Shown piece after piece: positions 6,138 to 11,716 of a stretch of 11,716 nt of DNA. Each line of letters begins with the position of its first letter. Positions within the stretch are counted from its first letter, which is position 1. This DNA is from Legionella genomosp. 1 (GTDB lineage: Bacteria > Pseudomonadota > Gammaproteobacteria > Legionellales > Legionellaceae). Location of the stretch: NCBI GenBank assembly GCA_945889365.1, contig CAMDBQ010000026.1, forward strand, positions 1 through 11,716. The letters run 5' to 3'. The notes under the pieces were generated by a model. The model was not told where the DNA came from. It worked only from the letters and a program-made list of their open reading frames with translations, and made no database searches. Made by a program: the position numbers and the translations under genes.

Positions 6138-7601
6138 ATGAGCAACAAACAACCCGATGCTGGCACCCGTCAGGAACGGTGGGCACGATTTCGCTTTTCG
6201 GTTATCGGTCCACTCTTGTCAGCACCTCCCGATCCCGGTCAGTTGCAAACGGAGCTGGCTATTTTGGCGAGTAAGCAATGGCGTCACCCCATCACAAGCC
6301 TGCCCGTTCATTTTGGACTATCCACGATTGAACGCTGGCTTTATCAAGCCAGACCGGAAAATGATCCAGTCAGCGCTTTGCGAACAAAACGCCGTTTGGA
6401 TGCTGGCACAACCAACACGCTGTCGGCTCAACTGAAGGTACTTATCCAACACCAACATCGATCGCACCCCAGCTGGAGCTACCAGTTGCATTTCGATAAT
6501 CTCAAAACAATAGTAAAAAAATCACCTGAGTCAGGCGAGCTACCGTCTTACAACACACGTCGCAGATATATGAAGTCCAATGGATTTTGCAAACAACGCG
6601 GACGGAAGATACGACACACCGAGGGCGCCATACTGGCCGCTGAGCGACTAGAAAAACGGGAAGTCAGAAGTTATGAAGTCGATCACGTTAATGCCTTGTG
6701 GCATCTTGATTTCCATCATGGGTCACGCAGAATTTTGGGTCGTGATGGTCAATGGCATAAACCATTGTTACTCGCCATTCTGGATGATCGCTCCCGTCTG
6801 ATTTGTCATGCGCAATGGTATATGGATGAAACCGCTGAGACGCTGGTACATGGGTTTATGCAAGCACTCCAGAAACGCGCCTTGCCCCGTGCATTGATGA
6901 GTGACAATGGCAGTGCGATGACGTCGGCTGAGTTTACCGAAGGACTCGCTCGACTGGGCATTTTACATCAACCCACACTACCTTATAGTCCGTACCAAAA
7001 TGCCAAACAGGAGGTATTCTGGGCGCAAGTTGAAGGTCGATTGATGGCCATGCTTGAGGGTGAAGAAGAAATAACCCTGTCGTTACTGAATAAAAGCACC
7101 CTTGCATGGGTTGAGCGTGAATACCATCAAAAAGTACATTCCGAAATTGGCAGCTCACCACTTGAACGCTATATAAAAGATGCCGATGTTGGCCGACCAT
7201 GCCCTGACAGCGCAGCGCTGCGCCATTCTTTCTGCACGCAGGTGCATCGCAGGCAGCGCAAATCAGATGGAACATTCAGTCTGGATGGCAAACGCTTTGA
7301 AGTGCCATCGCAATATCGCAATTTAGAGATAGTACATATCCGCTACGCACGGTGGGACTTGGGCTCTGTAAAACTGGTCGATCCTCATACCAATACGCTG
7401 TTAAGTACGATTTATCCGCAAGACAAATCGGAAAACGCATCAGGTATCCGTCGCGCTTTCACCCAACCCTGTGAACAAGACCACAACGAAGAGCTCGTAA
7501 CAACGGGCATAGCACCTTTGCTCAAGGAACTGATGGCTGAATACGCGGCCACCGGACTTCCTCCGGCCTATTTACCCAAAAGGGGATCTGAACATGAGTA
7601 A
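6138..7601 (+). CDS. DD35E transposase, Mu/TniA/TnsB-like integrase-core protein
   Basis: The 487-residue protein catalyses strand transfer of the element. Visible parts: an N-terminal helix-turn-helix about residues 48-71 (HPITSLPVHFGLSTIERWLYQA), a linker with a second basic HTH-like segment about 137-160, and an RNase H-fold catalytic core. The core holds D191 in WHLDFH, D256 in LMSDNGSA and E292 in YQNAKQEVFW, an exact D-64-D-35-E spacing typical of retroviral integrases and TnsB/TniA/IstA. A Mu-type C-terminal beta-barrel is likely at about 365-420 (DGTFSLDGKRFEVPSQYRNLEIV). All three catalytic acids are intact and there is no frameshift, so the gene looks functional. The start is ATG at 6138 with AGGAG at 6128-6132. 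Its last 8 bases overlap the ATPase gene, so translation of the two is probably coupled. The exact family among IS21, Tn7-like and Tn5053-like elements is unclear to me. Confidence 0.88.
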   Translation: MSNKQPDAGTRQERWARFRFSVIGPLLSAPPDPGQLQTELAILASKQWRHPITSLPVHFGLSTIERWLYQARPENDPVSALRTKRRLDAGTTNTLSAQLKVLIQHQHRSHPSWSYQLHFDNLKTIVKKSPESGELPSYNTRRRYMKSNGFCKQRGRKIRHTEGAILAAERLEKREVRSYEVDHVNALWHLDFHHGSRRILGRDGQWHKPLLLAILDDRSRLICHAQWYMDETAETLVHGFMQALQKRALPRALMSDNGSAMTSAEFTEGLARLGILHQPTLPYSPYQNAKQEVFWAQVEGRLMAMLEGEEEITLSLLNKSTLAWVEREYHQKVHSEIGSSPLERYIKDADVGRPCPDSAALRHSFCTQVHRRQRKSDGTFSLDGKRFEVPSQYRNLEIVHIRYARWDLGSVKLVDPHTNTLLSTIYPQDKSENASGIRRAFTQPCEQDHNEELVTTGIAPLLKELMAEYAATGLPPAYLPKRGSEHE

Positions 7602-8430
7602 AAAATTACTGGCTCTCTATGGTTTAAAATACAATCCATTTATCTCGGACATCCCTGTGGAAGCCTTATCCGTTTATCCAAAGCTGGAAAATTTTTGCTG
7701 GCGTGTTGAACAATCCCTACTTCGCGAAGGTGGTTTTGCTTTAGTGAGCGGCGATCCCGGCACGGGTAAAAGTGTTGCCTTGCGCGTCTTGGCCGATCGA
7801 CTTTCACGGGTACGTGATGCACAGCTCGGTGTTATCAGCCATGCCAGCTCAAGGCTTGCGGATTTTTATCGCGAACTGGGTGATGTTTTCTGTGTGCCGC
7901 TCACGGCCAGTAACCGCTGGAGTGGGTTCAAAAATTTACGTGAACGATGGCTTGCTCACGTTGATAGCACCTTGTCACGTCCAGTGTTGATCATTGATGA
8001 AGCACAGGAAATGTCGCCAGAAGTGTTAAGCGAACTGCGGTTGTTGACCAGCATGCAGTTTGACTCGCGCAACTTGCTCAGCGTCATTCTAGCCGGTGAT
8101 CAACGATTAAATGACAAACTACGTCGTGATGATCTGATGCCATTGGGTAGTCGTATTCGAGTGCGTCTGATCACGGAACAAGCTAGCGTTGAGCAGCTGA
8201 CTCGAACAATGGAACACCTATTGGAACATGCTGGCAATGCGGGGTTAATGACCGATGGGTTGATCAATACGCTCTGTGAACATGCAGCGGGAAACAGTCG
8301 AATCCTTTGCAACATGTCTGGTGAACTGCTGGATATGGCGGCACGCTTAGAGCGCCCACAATTGGACGAACAGTTGTTCTTTGAGTGTTTCACAAGCTCA
8401 ATACCATCAAACAAACGCAAAAAAACTTAA
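7594..8430 (+). CDS. AAA ATPase of the transposon (ExeA/TniB/TnsC-like)
   Basis: The 278-residue product starts with LYGLKYNPF, the opening typical of ExeA/TniB-type ATPases. It has Walker A GDPGTGKS at residues 53-60, Walker B VLIIDEA at 131-137, a sensor 1 candidate LAGDQ at 166-170 and a sensor 2-like GNSR at 233-236. In related transposons the ATPase forms filaments or rings on DNA, marks the target and activates the transposase; it is also the basis of target immunity in Mu and Tn7. The gene starts inside the end of the transposase gene (8-bp overlap), with GGGG just upstream, supporting coordinated production. All nucleotide-binding motifs are intact. The basic C-terminal tail (NKRKKT) may contact DNA. 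The general role is confident; assignment to a named transposon family is not. Confidence 0.85.
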   Translation: MSKKLLALYGLKYNPFISDIPVEALSVYPKLENFCWRVEQSLLREGGFALVSGDPGTGKSVALRVLADRLSRVRDAQLGVISHASSRLADFYRELGDVFCVPLTASNRWSGFKNLRERWLAHVDSTLSRPVLIIDEAQEMSPEVLSELRLLTSMQFDSRNLLSVILAGDQRLNDKLRRDDLMPLGSRIRVRLITEQASVEQLTRTMEHLLEHAGNAGLMTDGLINTLCEHAAGNSRILCNMSGELLDMAARLERPQLDEQLFFECFTSSIPSNKRKKT

Positions 8431-8442
8431 CCGGATATAACG

Positions 8443-8631
8443 ATGAAATACGTGGTCATTGAAGCACCAACACTTACCGATGAAGCAGCCGTTAATTTAC
8501 AGGACTTCTTTTCTGCACTGATGGATGCATTCGGGGAACATTATCATTATCAAATAGAGCGTTATTATCGAGAGTCAGTCATTGGAACCATGGCTGATGT
8601 TAATATGATGGAGGACAACCCACCTTTCTAA
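8443..8631 (+). CDS. Small acidic protein, last gene of the transposon
   Basis: The 62-residue frame begins 12 bp after the ATPase stop and ends about 50 bp before the right subterminal repeats, so it belongs to the transposon transcript. The sequence MKYVVIEAPTLTDEAAVNL continues into a likely amphipathic helix (DFFSALMDAFGEHYHYQIERYY) and an acidic tail with DVNMMEDNPPF. It has no cysteines, no transmembrane segment and no known motif. The ribosome binding site is weak (CCGGAT), so translation may depend on coupling to the ATPase gene. I do not recognise a family. Its position suggests an accessory or regulatory partner of the transposition proteins; it could also be a chance frame, but the length, spacing and clean helix pattern argue for a real gene. 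Confidence 0.5.
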   Translation: MKYVVIEAPTLTDEAAVNLQDFFSALMDAFGEHYHYQIERYYRESVIGTMADVNMMEDNPPF

Positions 8632-8680
8632 TCGGGAAAAAATACGGCAGGGAAGCTGTGCATTTTATGACGTGGTGCAA

Positions 8681-8751
8681 CCATCAATTATCGTGGAAAA
8701 CTGACCATCAAATTGCGTGAGCACGCTCAATAAGCCTGACTTTTTGCGACA
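8681..8751 (-). repeat. Transposon right end with two subterminal repeats
   Basis: Read inward from 8751 on the minus strand, the end starts TGTCGCAAAAAGTCAGGC. It then has two tandem units of TTGATGGT-(4-7 bases)-CCACG, with GATGG at 8709-8705 and 8685-8681, 24 bp apart. The inner copy matches the left-end repeat at 5379-5394. The boundary at 8751 rests on the TGT rule for this superfamily. Confidence 0.45.
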
Positions 8752-8793
8752 GAACCCTTTATCGTATTACACCTAATGATCTTTTCGCTCGTT

Positions 8794-10107
8794 TTATGGT
8801 CGCCATTGAATATCCGTCACCACTTGCTTGATCTTCAATTGATCTATTAACTTTCCCCAATCCGACCAAGCTGACTTTTGCTCATCTGCATAAACTGCAC
8901 GCTGATAAGTTGCTACCAACTTATTTAATGGCTGATGGTTCAACATTTTTTCAATAACATGCGGCTCTGTTTTCAAATATTCCCCCCAGGCCGTAGCTGC
9001 TGATCTACGTAAATCGTGAATACTGAATGGTTTCATATCAACCAATGGCGCAGAGTCAGTAATTTTCTTTTTTGAACCTGTGACGGTACCACGTAACCGC
9101 GCAATAACACCCGTCAGAGTATCAGCATGAATATGGCCGCCATCTCTATAATGCCCTGTATCAAAAACAAACTGTGAATTACCTGATATGGGTTGTAGTG
9201 AGTGAATGACGTTAACTGCCAAGTCAGGAAGATAGATAGTGTGTGCTTGACGATTTTTGGTCCTCTCTGATGGTAACAACCAAACACCTGCATCAAGATT
9301 TAATTCATCCCAACGCATAGCAGCAACTTCCCCACGTCTTGCGCCAGTCAGTATCAGAAGTTTTATTGCACTGGTGGTTACAATGGACATTGCCGATATC
9401 TTATCGCTAGATTGTGTTGCTTCACTGGCTTGCTCCAAAGAGCCCCAGAGCCTGCGTAATTCAGACAGTGACAATACACGGTCGCGCGGTCTGCTGGCGG
9501 TTGCAGCAAAATCTTTTGGCTTTAACAGCCGTGCCGGGTTCTGATCGATGAGATGGCGGGTTAAAGCATAATCCATCATTAGATTCAGTGTGGACAGGGC
9601 TTTGCGGGTTTCTTCTCTGATACCCTTGCGAGTCATGGCATCCAAGGCCGTTGCTAAGTGCGCTCGGGTTATATCTCGTGCGAGTATGTTTCCTAATATT
9701 GCTTTCAAATGAAGCCGCCAGCGGTCCTCATGGCGTTTAATCCATGTGGGGGTAACTCTACAAGTAATCTTTTCAAACTCAATCCAGGTATCAAATAGCA
9801 CTTGCATGGTGATGGCTTGCGCATTAGCGGCAATTGCAGCGGCTTTAGCAGTACGTGGATCAATTCCCTCAGCTACCAATTTACGCAGCTCAATGACTTT
9901 ATTACGAGCTTCCTTCAAGCTAACATCATTTAATGCTCCAATTGGCATTCTGAATAACTTACGATCGCCTGGTAAGCTGAAAGAAAACAACCAACTTTTA
10001 GCACCACTTGGACGCACACGAAAATACAACCCTCCCCCATCATGAATCCTGTACTCTTTATCACGTGGAGCCGCATTATCTATAGCCTTTGCAGTGAGTT
10101 TACTCAT
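8794..10107 (-). CDS. P4-type tyrosine integrase of the island
   Basis: The 437-residue protein catalyses site-specific integration and excision. It has an N-terminal arm-binding DUF4102-type domain (about 1-85, with HDGGGLYFRVRPSGAKSW), a core-binding domain (about 100-190) and a catalytic domain with all expected residues: R257 in LTGARRGE, K284 in SERTKNRQ, H364 and R367 in HDLRR, H391 in MLNHQPL (N replaces the usual G) and the nucleophile Y401 in TYQRAVY. It therefore looks active. The ATG at 10107 overlaps the stop of the upstream rhuM-like gene (ATGA, 10104-10107), so the two are translationally coupled and share a promoter. The stop at 8794 lies about 43 bp from the transposon's right end, so the transposon just missed the gene. 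The island's tRNA att sites are the presumed substrate. The integrase sits next to the right att, not beside the intact tRNA. Confidence 0.93.
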   Translation of the reverse strand: MSKLTAKAIDNAAPRDKEYRIHDGGGLYFRVRPSGAKSWLFSFSLPGDRKLFRMPIGALNDVSLKEARNKVIELRKLVAEGIDPRTAKAAAIAANAQAITMQVLFDTWIEFEKITCRVTPTWIKRHEDRWRLHLKAILGNILARDITRAHLATALDAMTRKGIREETRKALSTLNLMMDYALTRHLIDQNPARLLKPKDFAATASRPRDRVLSLSELRRLWGSLEQASEATQSSDKISAMSIVTTSAIKLLILTGARRGEVAAMRWDELNLDAGVWLLPSERTKNRQAHTIYLPDLAVNVIHSLQPISGNSQFVFDTGHYRDGGHIHADTLTGVIARLRGTVTGSKKKITDSAPLVDMKPFSIHDLRRSAATAWGEYLKTEPHVIEKMLNHQPLNKLVATYQRAVYADEQKSAWSDWGKLIDQLKIKQVVTDIQWRP

Positions 10108-11141
10108 AAAAGAACGCTCTTCTCTGTAATCGCTTTAATCTCTTTATCAAAATCAGATTCAAAAAAACGATCTTGAACAATACGATATTTCTCAAACTCG
10201 CTCTCTGCATGATCTTTCGCGATTTTTGCGCTGATTTTTCCTGCATTTTGTAATACATCACGTTCATCAAACTCAAGAAATTTATCTAATCGTGTGGCCC
10301 AGTCCTCCATCGTCATAGGAATTTTCCGTTTGGCACGATTTTCTGCTAATTCCAAATAGGCATTGACTATACGACCGAGGGAATCCAGTTCTTCTGCGTT
10401 CAGGTAGTTTTTTGCAACAGGTACATCAGTCTTAAGAATTTTTCCATCTGGACTATGTTCCCAGCTCGTGAGCCCCATATGCGGTTTGTTGCTGTCAGCG
10501 CGTTCGACCACGAGTTCTGATGCCGTGTGACCATGAATAGCATAGTGCAGTTTGTTTTGTACTTTAGCGAAAAAGTCTCTTGTGGTTGGGGCATTTTTAT
10601 TGTAATCCATGCTGGTTGCGTAAATGTCCGTGATTTTCTGGTAGAAACGACGTTCACTGAGGCGAATTTCTCTGATTTCAGCTAATAACTGTTCAAAATA
10701 GTCTTCGCCAAGGAAGCTGCCATTCTCAAGTCGTTTTTTATCCAGAACAAAGCCCTTGATGGCAAACTCTTTTAAAACTTTGGTTGCCCATTGGCGGAAT
10801 TGCGTTGCACGCGTGGAGTTAACTCGATAACCAACGGATATGATTGCATCCAAGTTATAGAACAGAGTGTTGTAATTCTTACCATCACTGGCAGTTATCC
10901 GGAATTTCCGGATAACTGCATCTTCTTGCAATTCACCGCTAGCATAAATGTTTTTTAAATGCTCACTTATCGTACGCACATCTACATCAAACAACTCAGC
11001 CATCAATTTTTGAGTTAACCAAATAGATCCGTCTTCGTAACGGACTTCAATACCGCCCTCACCTGCTTGTTGTGTAAAAATAAGAAATTCAGCCGTACTA
11101 TTATGAATTATCAGTTTGTTTTCTGGATGTTGCTCGTTCAT
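10104..11141 (-). CDS. rhuM: RhuM family protein, coupled to the integrase gene
   Basis: The 345-residue product matches the RhuM family, named from a gene on Salmonella pathogenicity island 3 and widespread on islands. Seen: an N-terminal segment YEDGSIWLTQKLMAELFDVD with a helix-turn-helix-like region at about 40-66, the conserved EDAVIRKFRITASDGKNYNTLFYNLDAIISVGYRVNSTRA block at 73-111, and a helical C-terminal half with GHTASELVVERAD. The N-terminal part resembles BRO/KilA-N-like regulators, so DNA binding is plausible; the biochemical role of the family is not known to me. The start is ATG at 11141 with AAGGA about seven bases upstream. The stop overlaps the integrase start by 4 bp, which places RhuM as first gene of the integrase operon. 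The codons for residues 75-84 form most of a perfect 29-bp palindrome. Confidence 0.88.
   Translation of the reverse strand: MNEQHPENKLIIHNSTAEFLIFTQQAGEGGIEVRYEDGSIWLTQKLMAELFDVDVRTISEHLKNIYASGELQEDAVIRKFRITASDGKNYNTLFYNLDAIISVGYRVNSTRATQFRQWATKVLKEFAIKGFVLDKKRLENGSFLGEDYFEQLLAEIREIRLSERRFYQKITDIYATSMDYNKNAPTTRDFFAKVQNKLHYAIHGHTASELVVERADSNKPHMGLTSWEHSPDGKILKTDVPVAKNYLNAEELDSLGRIVNAYLELAENRAKRKIPMTMEDWATRLDKFLEFDERDVLQNAGKISAKIAKDHAESEFEKYRIVQDRFFESDFDKEIKAITEKSVLL
10891..10919. repeat. Perfect 29-bp inverted repeat inside rhuM
   Basis: GCAGTTATCCGGAA (10891-10904) is followed by one centre base and its exact reverse complement (10906-10919). A match of two 14-bp arms is expected far less than once in this window by chance. 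It covers the conserved AVIRKFRITA codons of rhuM, so the protein constrains the sequence, but that does not require a palindrome. In mRNA it would fold into a strong hairpin; in DNA it could be a protein-binding site. Confidence 0.85.
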
Positions 11142-11182
11142 ACTATGTCCTTGTTTTGAGGTTGGAAGTAACTATTTTGGTG

Positions 11183-11192
11183 CCTACGTAGG
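11183..11192. promoter_or_regulatory. 10-bp palindrome between promoter and rhuM, candidate operator
   Basis: CCTACGTAGG is a perfect palindrome about 20-30 bases downstream of the -10 box of the rhuM promoter. Ten-bp palindromes are common by chance, so only its location makes it a candidate operator. Confidence 0.25.
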
Positions 11193-11219
11193 TGACTACA
11201 AATATCTGGATTCAGGAGT

Positions 11220-11248
11220 ATTGTATTGGACGAAAATAGACAAAGCAA
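11220..11248 (-). promoter_or_regulatory. Candidate promoter of the rhuM-integrase operon
   Basis: On the minus strand TTGCTT (11248-11243) and TACAAT (11225-11220) are separated by 17 bases, a good sigma-70-type match with optimal spacing. The -10 box is 78 bp before the rhuM start codon. It lies inside the island about 70 bp from the right att. Confidence 0.5.
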
Positions 11249-11317
11249 TAGCCTGCAAGCCATATTTTATAAGGATTAATGGGTTTTATTGGATAACGAT
11301 GGACTTAATACCTTGCG

Positions 11318-11349
11318 CCTCCTAAGGGGCAGGTCGCAGGTTCAAATCC
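11318..11349 (+). repeat. attR: right copy of the tRNA-Arg 3' half
   Basis: These 32 bases are identical to 2342-2373. Beyond them the copy has decayed: T-stem base 11350 is A where the intact tRNA has T, and the acceptor base before the discriminator has changed. A CCA-like end remains at 11360-11362. No 5' half is present, so it is not a functional tRNA. Weaker similarity continues to GTTACG at 11377-11382. Confidence 0.85.
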
Positions 11350-11587
11350 AGCCTGGGAAACCAATGAAATCAATGAGTTACGAGCATTCATGGCAAGCAA
11401 TTAAGTTAGTATTTGCATGATAGTATAGCCTCAGGTATAGCCAAATTTGTTATTACACCACATAAAACGGGGTAATTTACTTTATGGCTTATCACTACAA
11501 TTCAAATACCAATGTGCAATACAGTTTGCAGGTGCATCGCAAAAGTATTTCTCGTAGACTATGCCCCAATGAGTAAAATTCACGGAA
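11350..11587. other. Right flank without genes: decayed tRNA tail, repeats, unassigned DNA
   Basis: This stretch holds the imperfect continuation of the att repeat to 11382, the degenerate 12-bp repeats, and then about 140 AT-rich bases in which I see no gene, RNA or clear signal before the transposase fragment. Confidence 0.4.
11420..11443 (+). repeat. Degenerate 12-bp tandem repeat beside the right att copy
   Basis: Two units with a 12-base period, ATAGTATAGCCT and CAGGTATAGCCA, resemble the CAGGGATAACCA pair at 2443-2466. The second unit is 8977 bases from its left counterpart against 8976 for the att core, so the spacing to the core is conserved to one base. Confidence 0.45.
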
Positions 11588-11716
11588 CTATTGATTACTC
11601 GGAACAGCCCCCTGGCCCGCGCCGGAAAAGTGGTCGATCGTGTCGTTAATTTGCGCAAGCAATGGCTCTACTTGCTGGTCATCATGGCTTTGTTTCCTAA
11701 CCCATAAAGTGAGCAG
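11588..11716 (-). pseudogene. Fragment of an IS4/IS5-type transposase (runs off the window)
   Basis: The minus-strand frame is open from the window edge to a TAG at 11590-11588, 42 codons. Its residues read VRKQSHDDQQVEPLLAQI and then NDTIDHFSGAGQ, like the stretch of IS4/IS5-family transposases that leads up to an aspartate motif (SGDGAYD in many members). Here the motif reads SGAGQ and the frame stops shortly after, so the 3' part of the gene is lost. The upstream part lies outside the window. The plus strand over this segment has no convincing gene. Assignment rests on this one short pattern. Confidence 0.4.

Larger units (their letters stand above)
5336..8751 (+). mobile_element. DDE/AAA transposon with four genes (left end approximate)
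   Basis: The unit comprises a zinc-ribbon/HTH protein, DD35E transposase, AAA ATPase and a small protein, all on the plus strand and closely spaced. The pairing of an integrase-type transposase with an ATPase is shared by Tn7 (TnsB/TnsC), Tn5053 (TniA/TniB), Mu (A/B) and IS21. The right end is placed at 8751, where the outward sequence reads TGTCGCAAAAAGTC, a TGT start usual for this superfamily. Subterminal repeats are inverted between the ends: CCACG-nnn-ATTGATGG at 5379-5394 and, reversed, at 8681-8696. A further GATGG copy lies at each end (5356-5360; reversed at 8705-8709). No matching TGTCG terminus is visible at the left, where the truncated gene's similarity stops near 5335, so the left edge may be eroded. 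No target duplication was found. Confidence 0.55.
2342..11317. mobile_element. Integrative element (genomic island) inserted in tRNA-Arg(CCT)
   Basis: The stretch from the anticodon arm of the tRNA to the start of the second copy of the tRNA 3' half is about 9.0 kb and has the usual parts of an integrative island: a tRNA target, flanking direct repeats and a P4-type tyrosine integrase. Cargo in order: HIRAN protein, HipA-like kinase, truncated repeat protein, a DDE/AAA transposon, integrase and RhuM. There are no conjugation, replication or phage structural genes, so it is not self-transmissible as seen. The integrase lies at the end away from the intact tRNA, which is less common for this family. 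The right-hand boundary is inferred from the repeat; if the right flank is itself part of a second element, mobility could involve a larger unit. Confidence 0.75.

Noticed and set aside
7210..7223. 14-bp perfect palindrome in the transposase gene
   Set aside because: Seven-bp arms are expected about once in a window of this size by chance, and it has no special position.
11116..11325. Plus-strand frame of 69 codons opposite the rhuM promoter
   Set aside because: It runs antisense through the rhuM start and promoter and into the att copy; no ribosome binding site or domain.
11569..11649. Short plus-strand frame starting MSKIHGTIDYSEQ
   Set aside because: Only 26 codons, antisense to the transposase fragment, which explains the sequence better.
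1..11716. CRISPR array or replication origin
   Set aside because: No regularly spaced repeats with unique spacers and no iteron cluster with a replication gene were seen; the 12-bp repeats near the att sites are only two units each.

Overview
The window looks like chromosomal DNA of a gammaproteobacterium of moderate to low GC, interrupted by an integrative element. The host genes visible at the left are the end of an ArgR-type arginine repressor and a complete electron transfer flavoprotein-ubiquinone oxidoreductase (ETF-QO). A Legionellales-like host is possible from the mix of genes, but this is a weak guess; nothing here fixes the genus.

Layout. 1-2025: host core genes (argR 3' end, ETF-QO). 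2026-2310: non-coding stretch with a candidate terminator. 2311-2387: an intact tRNA-Arg with anticodon CCT. A 32-bp exact copy of its 3' half (2342-2373) recurs at 11318-11349, so 2342-11317 is read as a genomic island of about 9.0 kb, integrated in the tRNA gene by its own tyrosine integrase (8794-10107).

Inside the island there are four blocks. (i) A minus-strand pair: a HipA/CtkA-like kinase and, 2 bp downstream, a HIRAN-domain protein. (ii) A 5'-truncated minus-strand gene with five paired-cysteine/Asp-box repeats. (iii) A plus-strand transposon of about 3.4 kb with a zinc-ribbon/HTH protein (DUF6431-like), a DD35E transposase, an ExeA/TniB-like AAA ATPase and a 62-residue protein; its left end abuts the truncated gene. 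(iv) A minus-strand operon in which a RhuM-family gene overlaps the integrase gene by 4 bp (ATGA). The rhuM coding sequence carries a perfect 29-bp inverted repeat.

Right of the second att copy the sequence again shows the ordered features found right of the tRNA: about 65 bp of att-like sequence, then two 12-bp-period copies of a CAGG(G/T)ATA(A/G)CCA motif at nearly the same distance. This suggests that the right flank is the left end of another, older element at the same site. A fragment of an IS4/IS5-type transposase lies on the minus strand at the window edge.

How the genes fit together: the integrase and RhuM are likely the mobility and regulatory core, the kinase/HIRAN pair the best-preserved cargo, and the transposon a later insertion that probably destroyed other cargo. 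The two most unusual items are the kinase/HIRAN pair and the long palindrome in rhuM.
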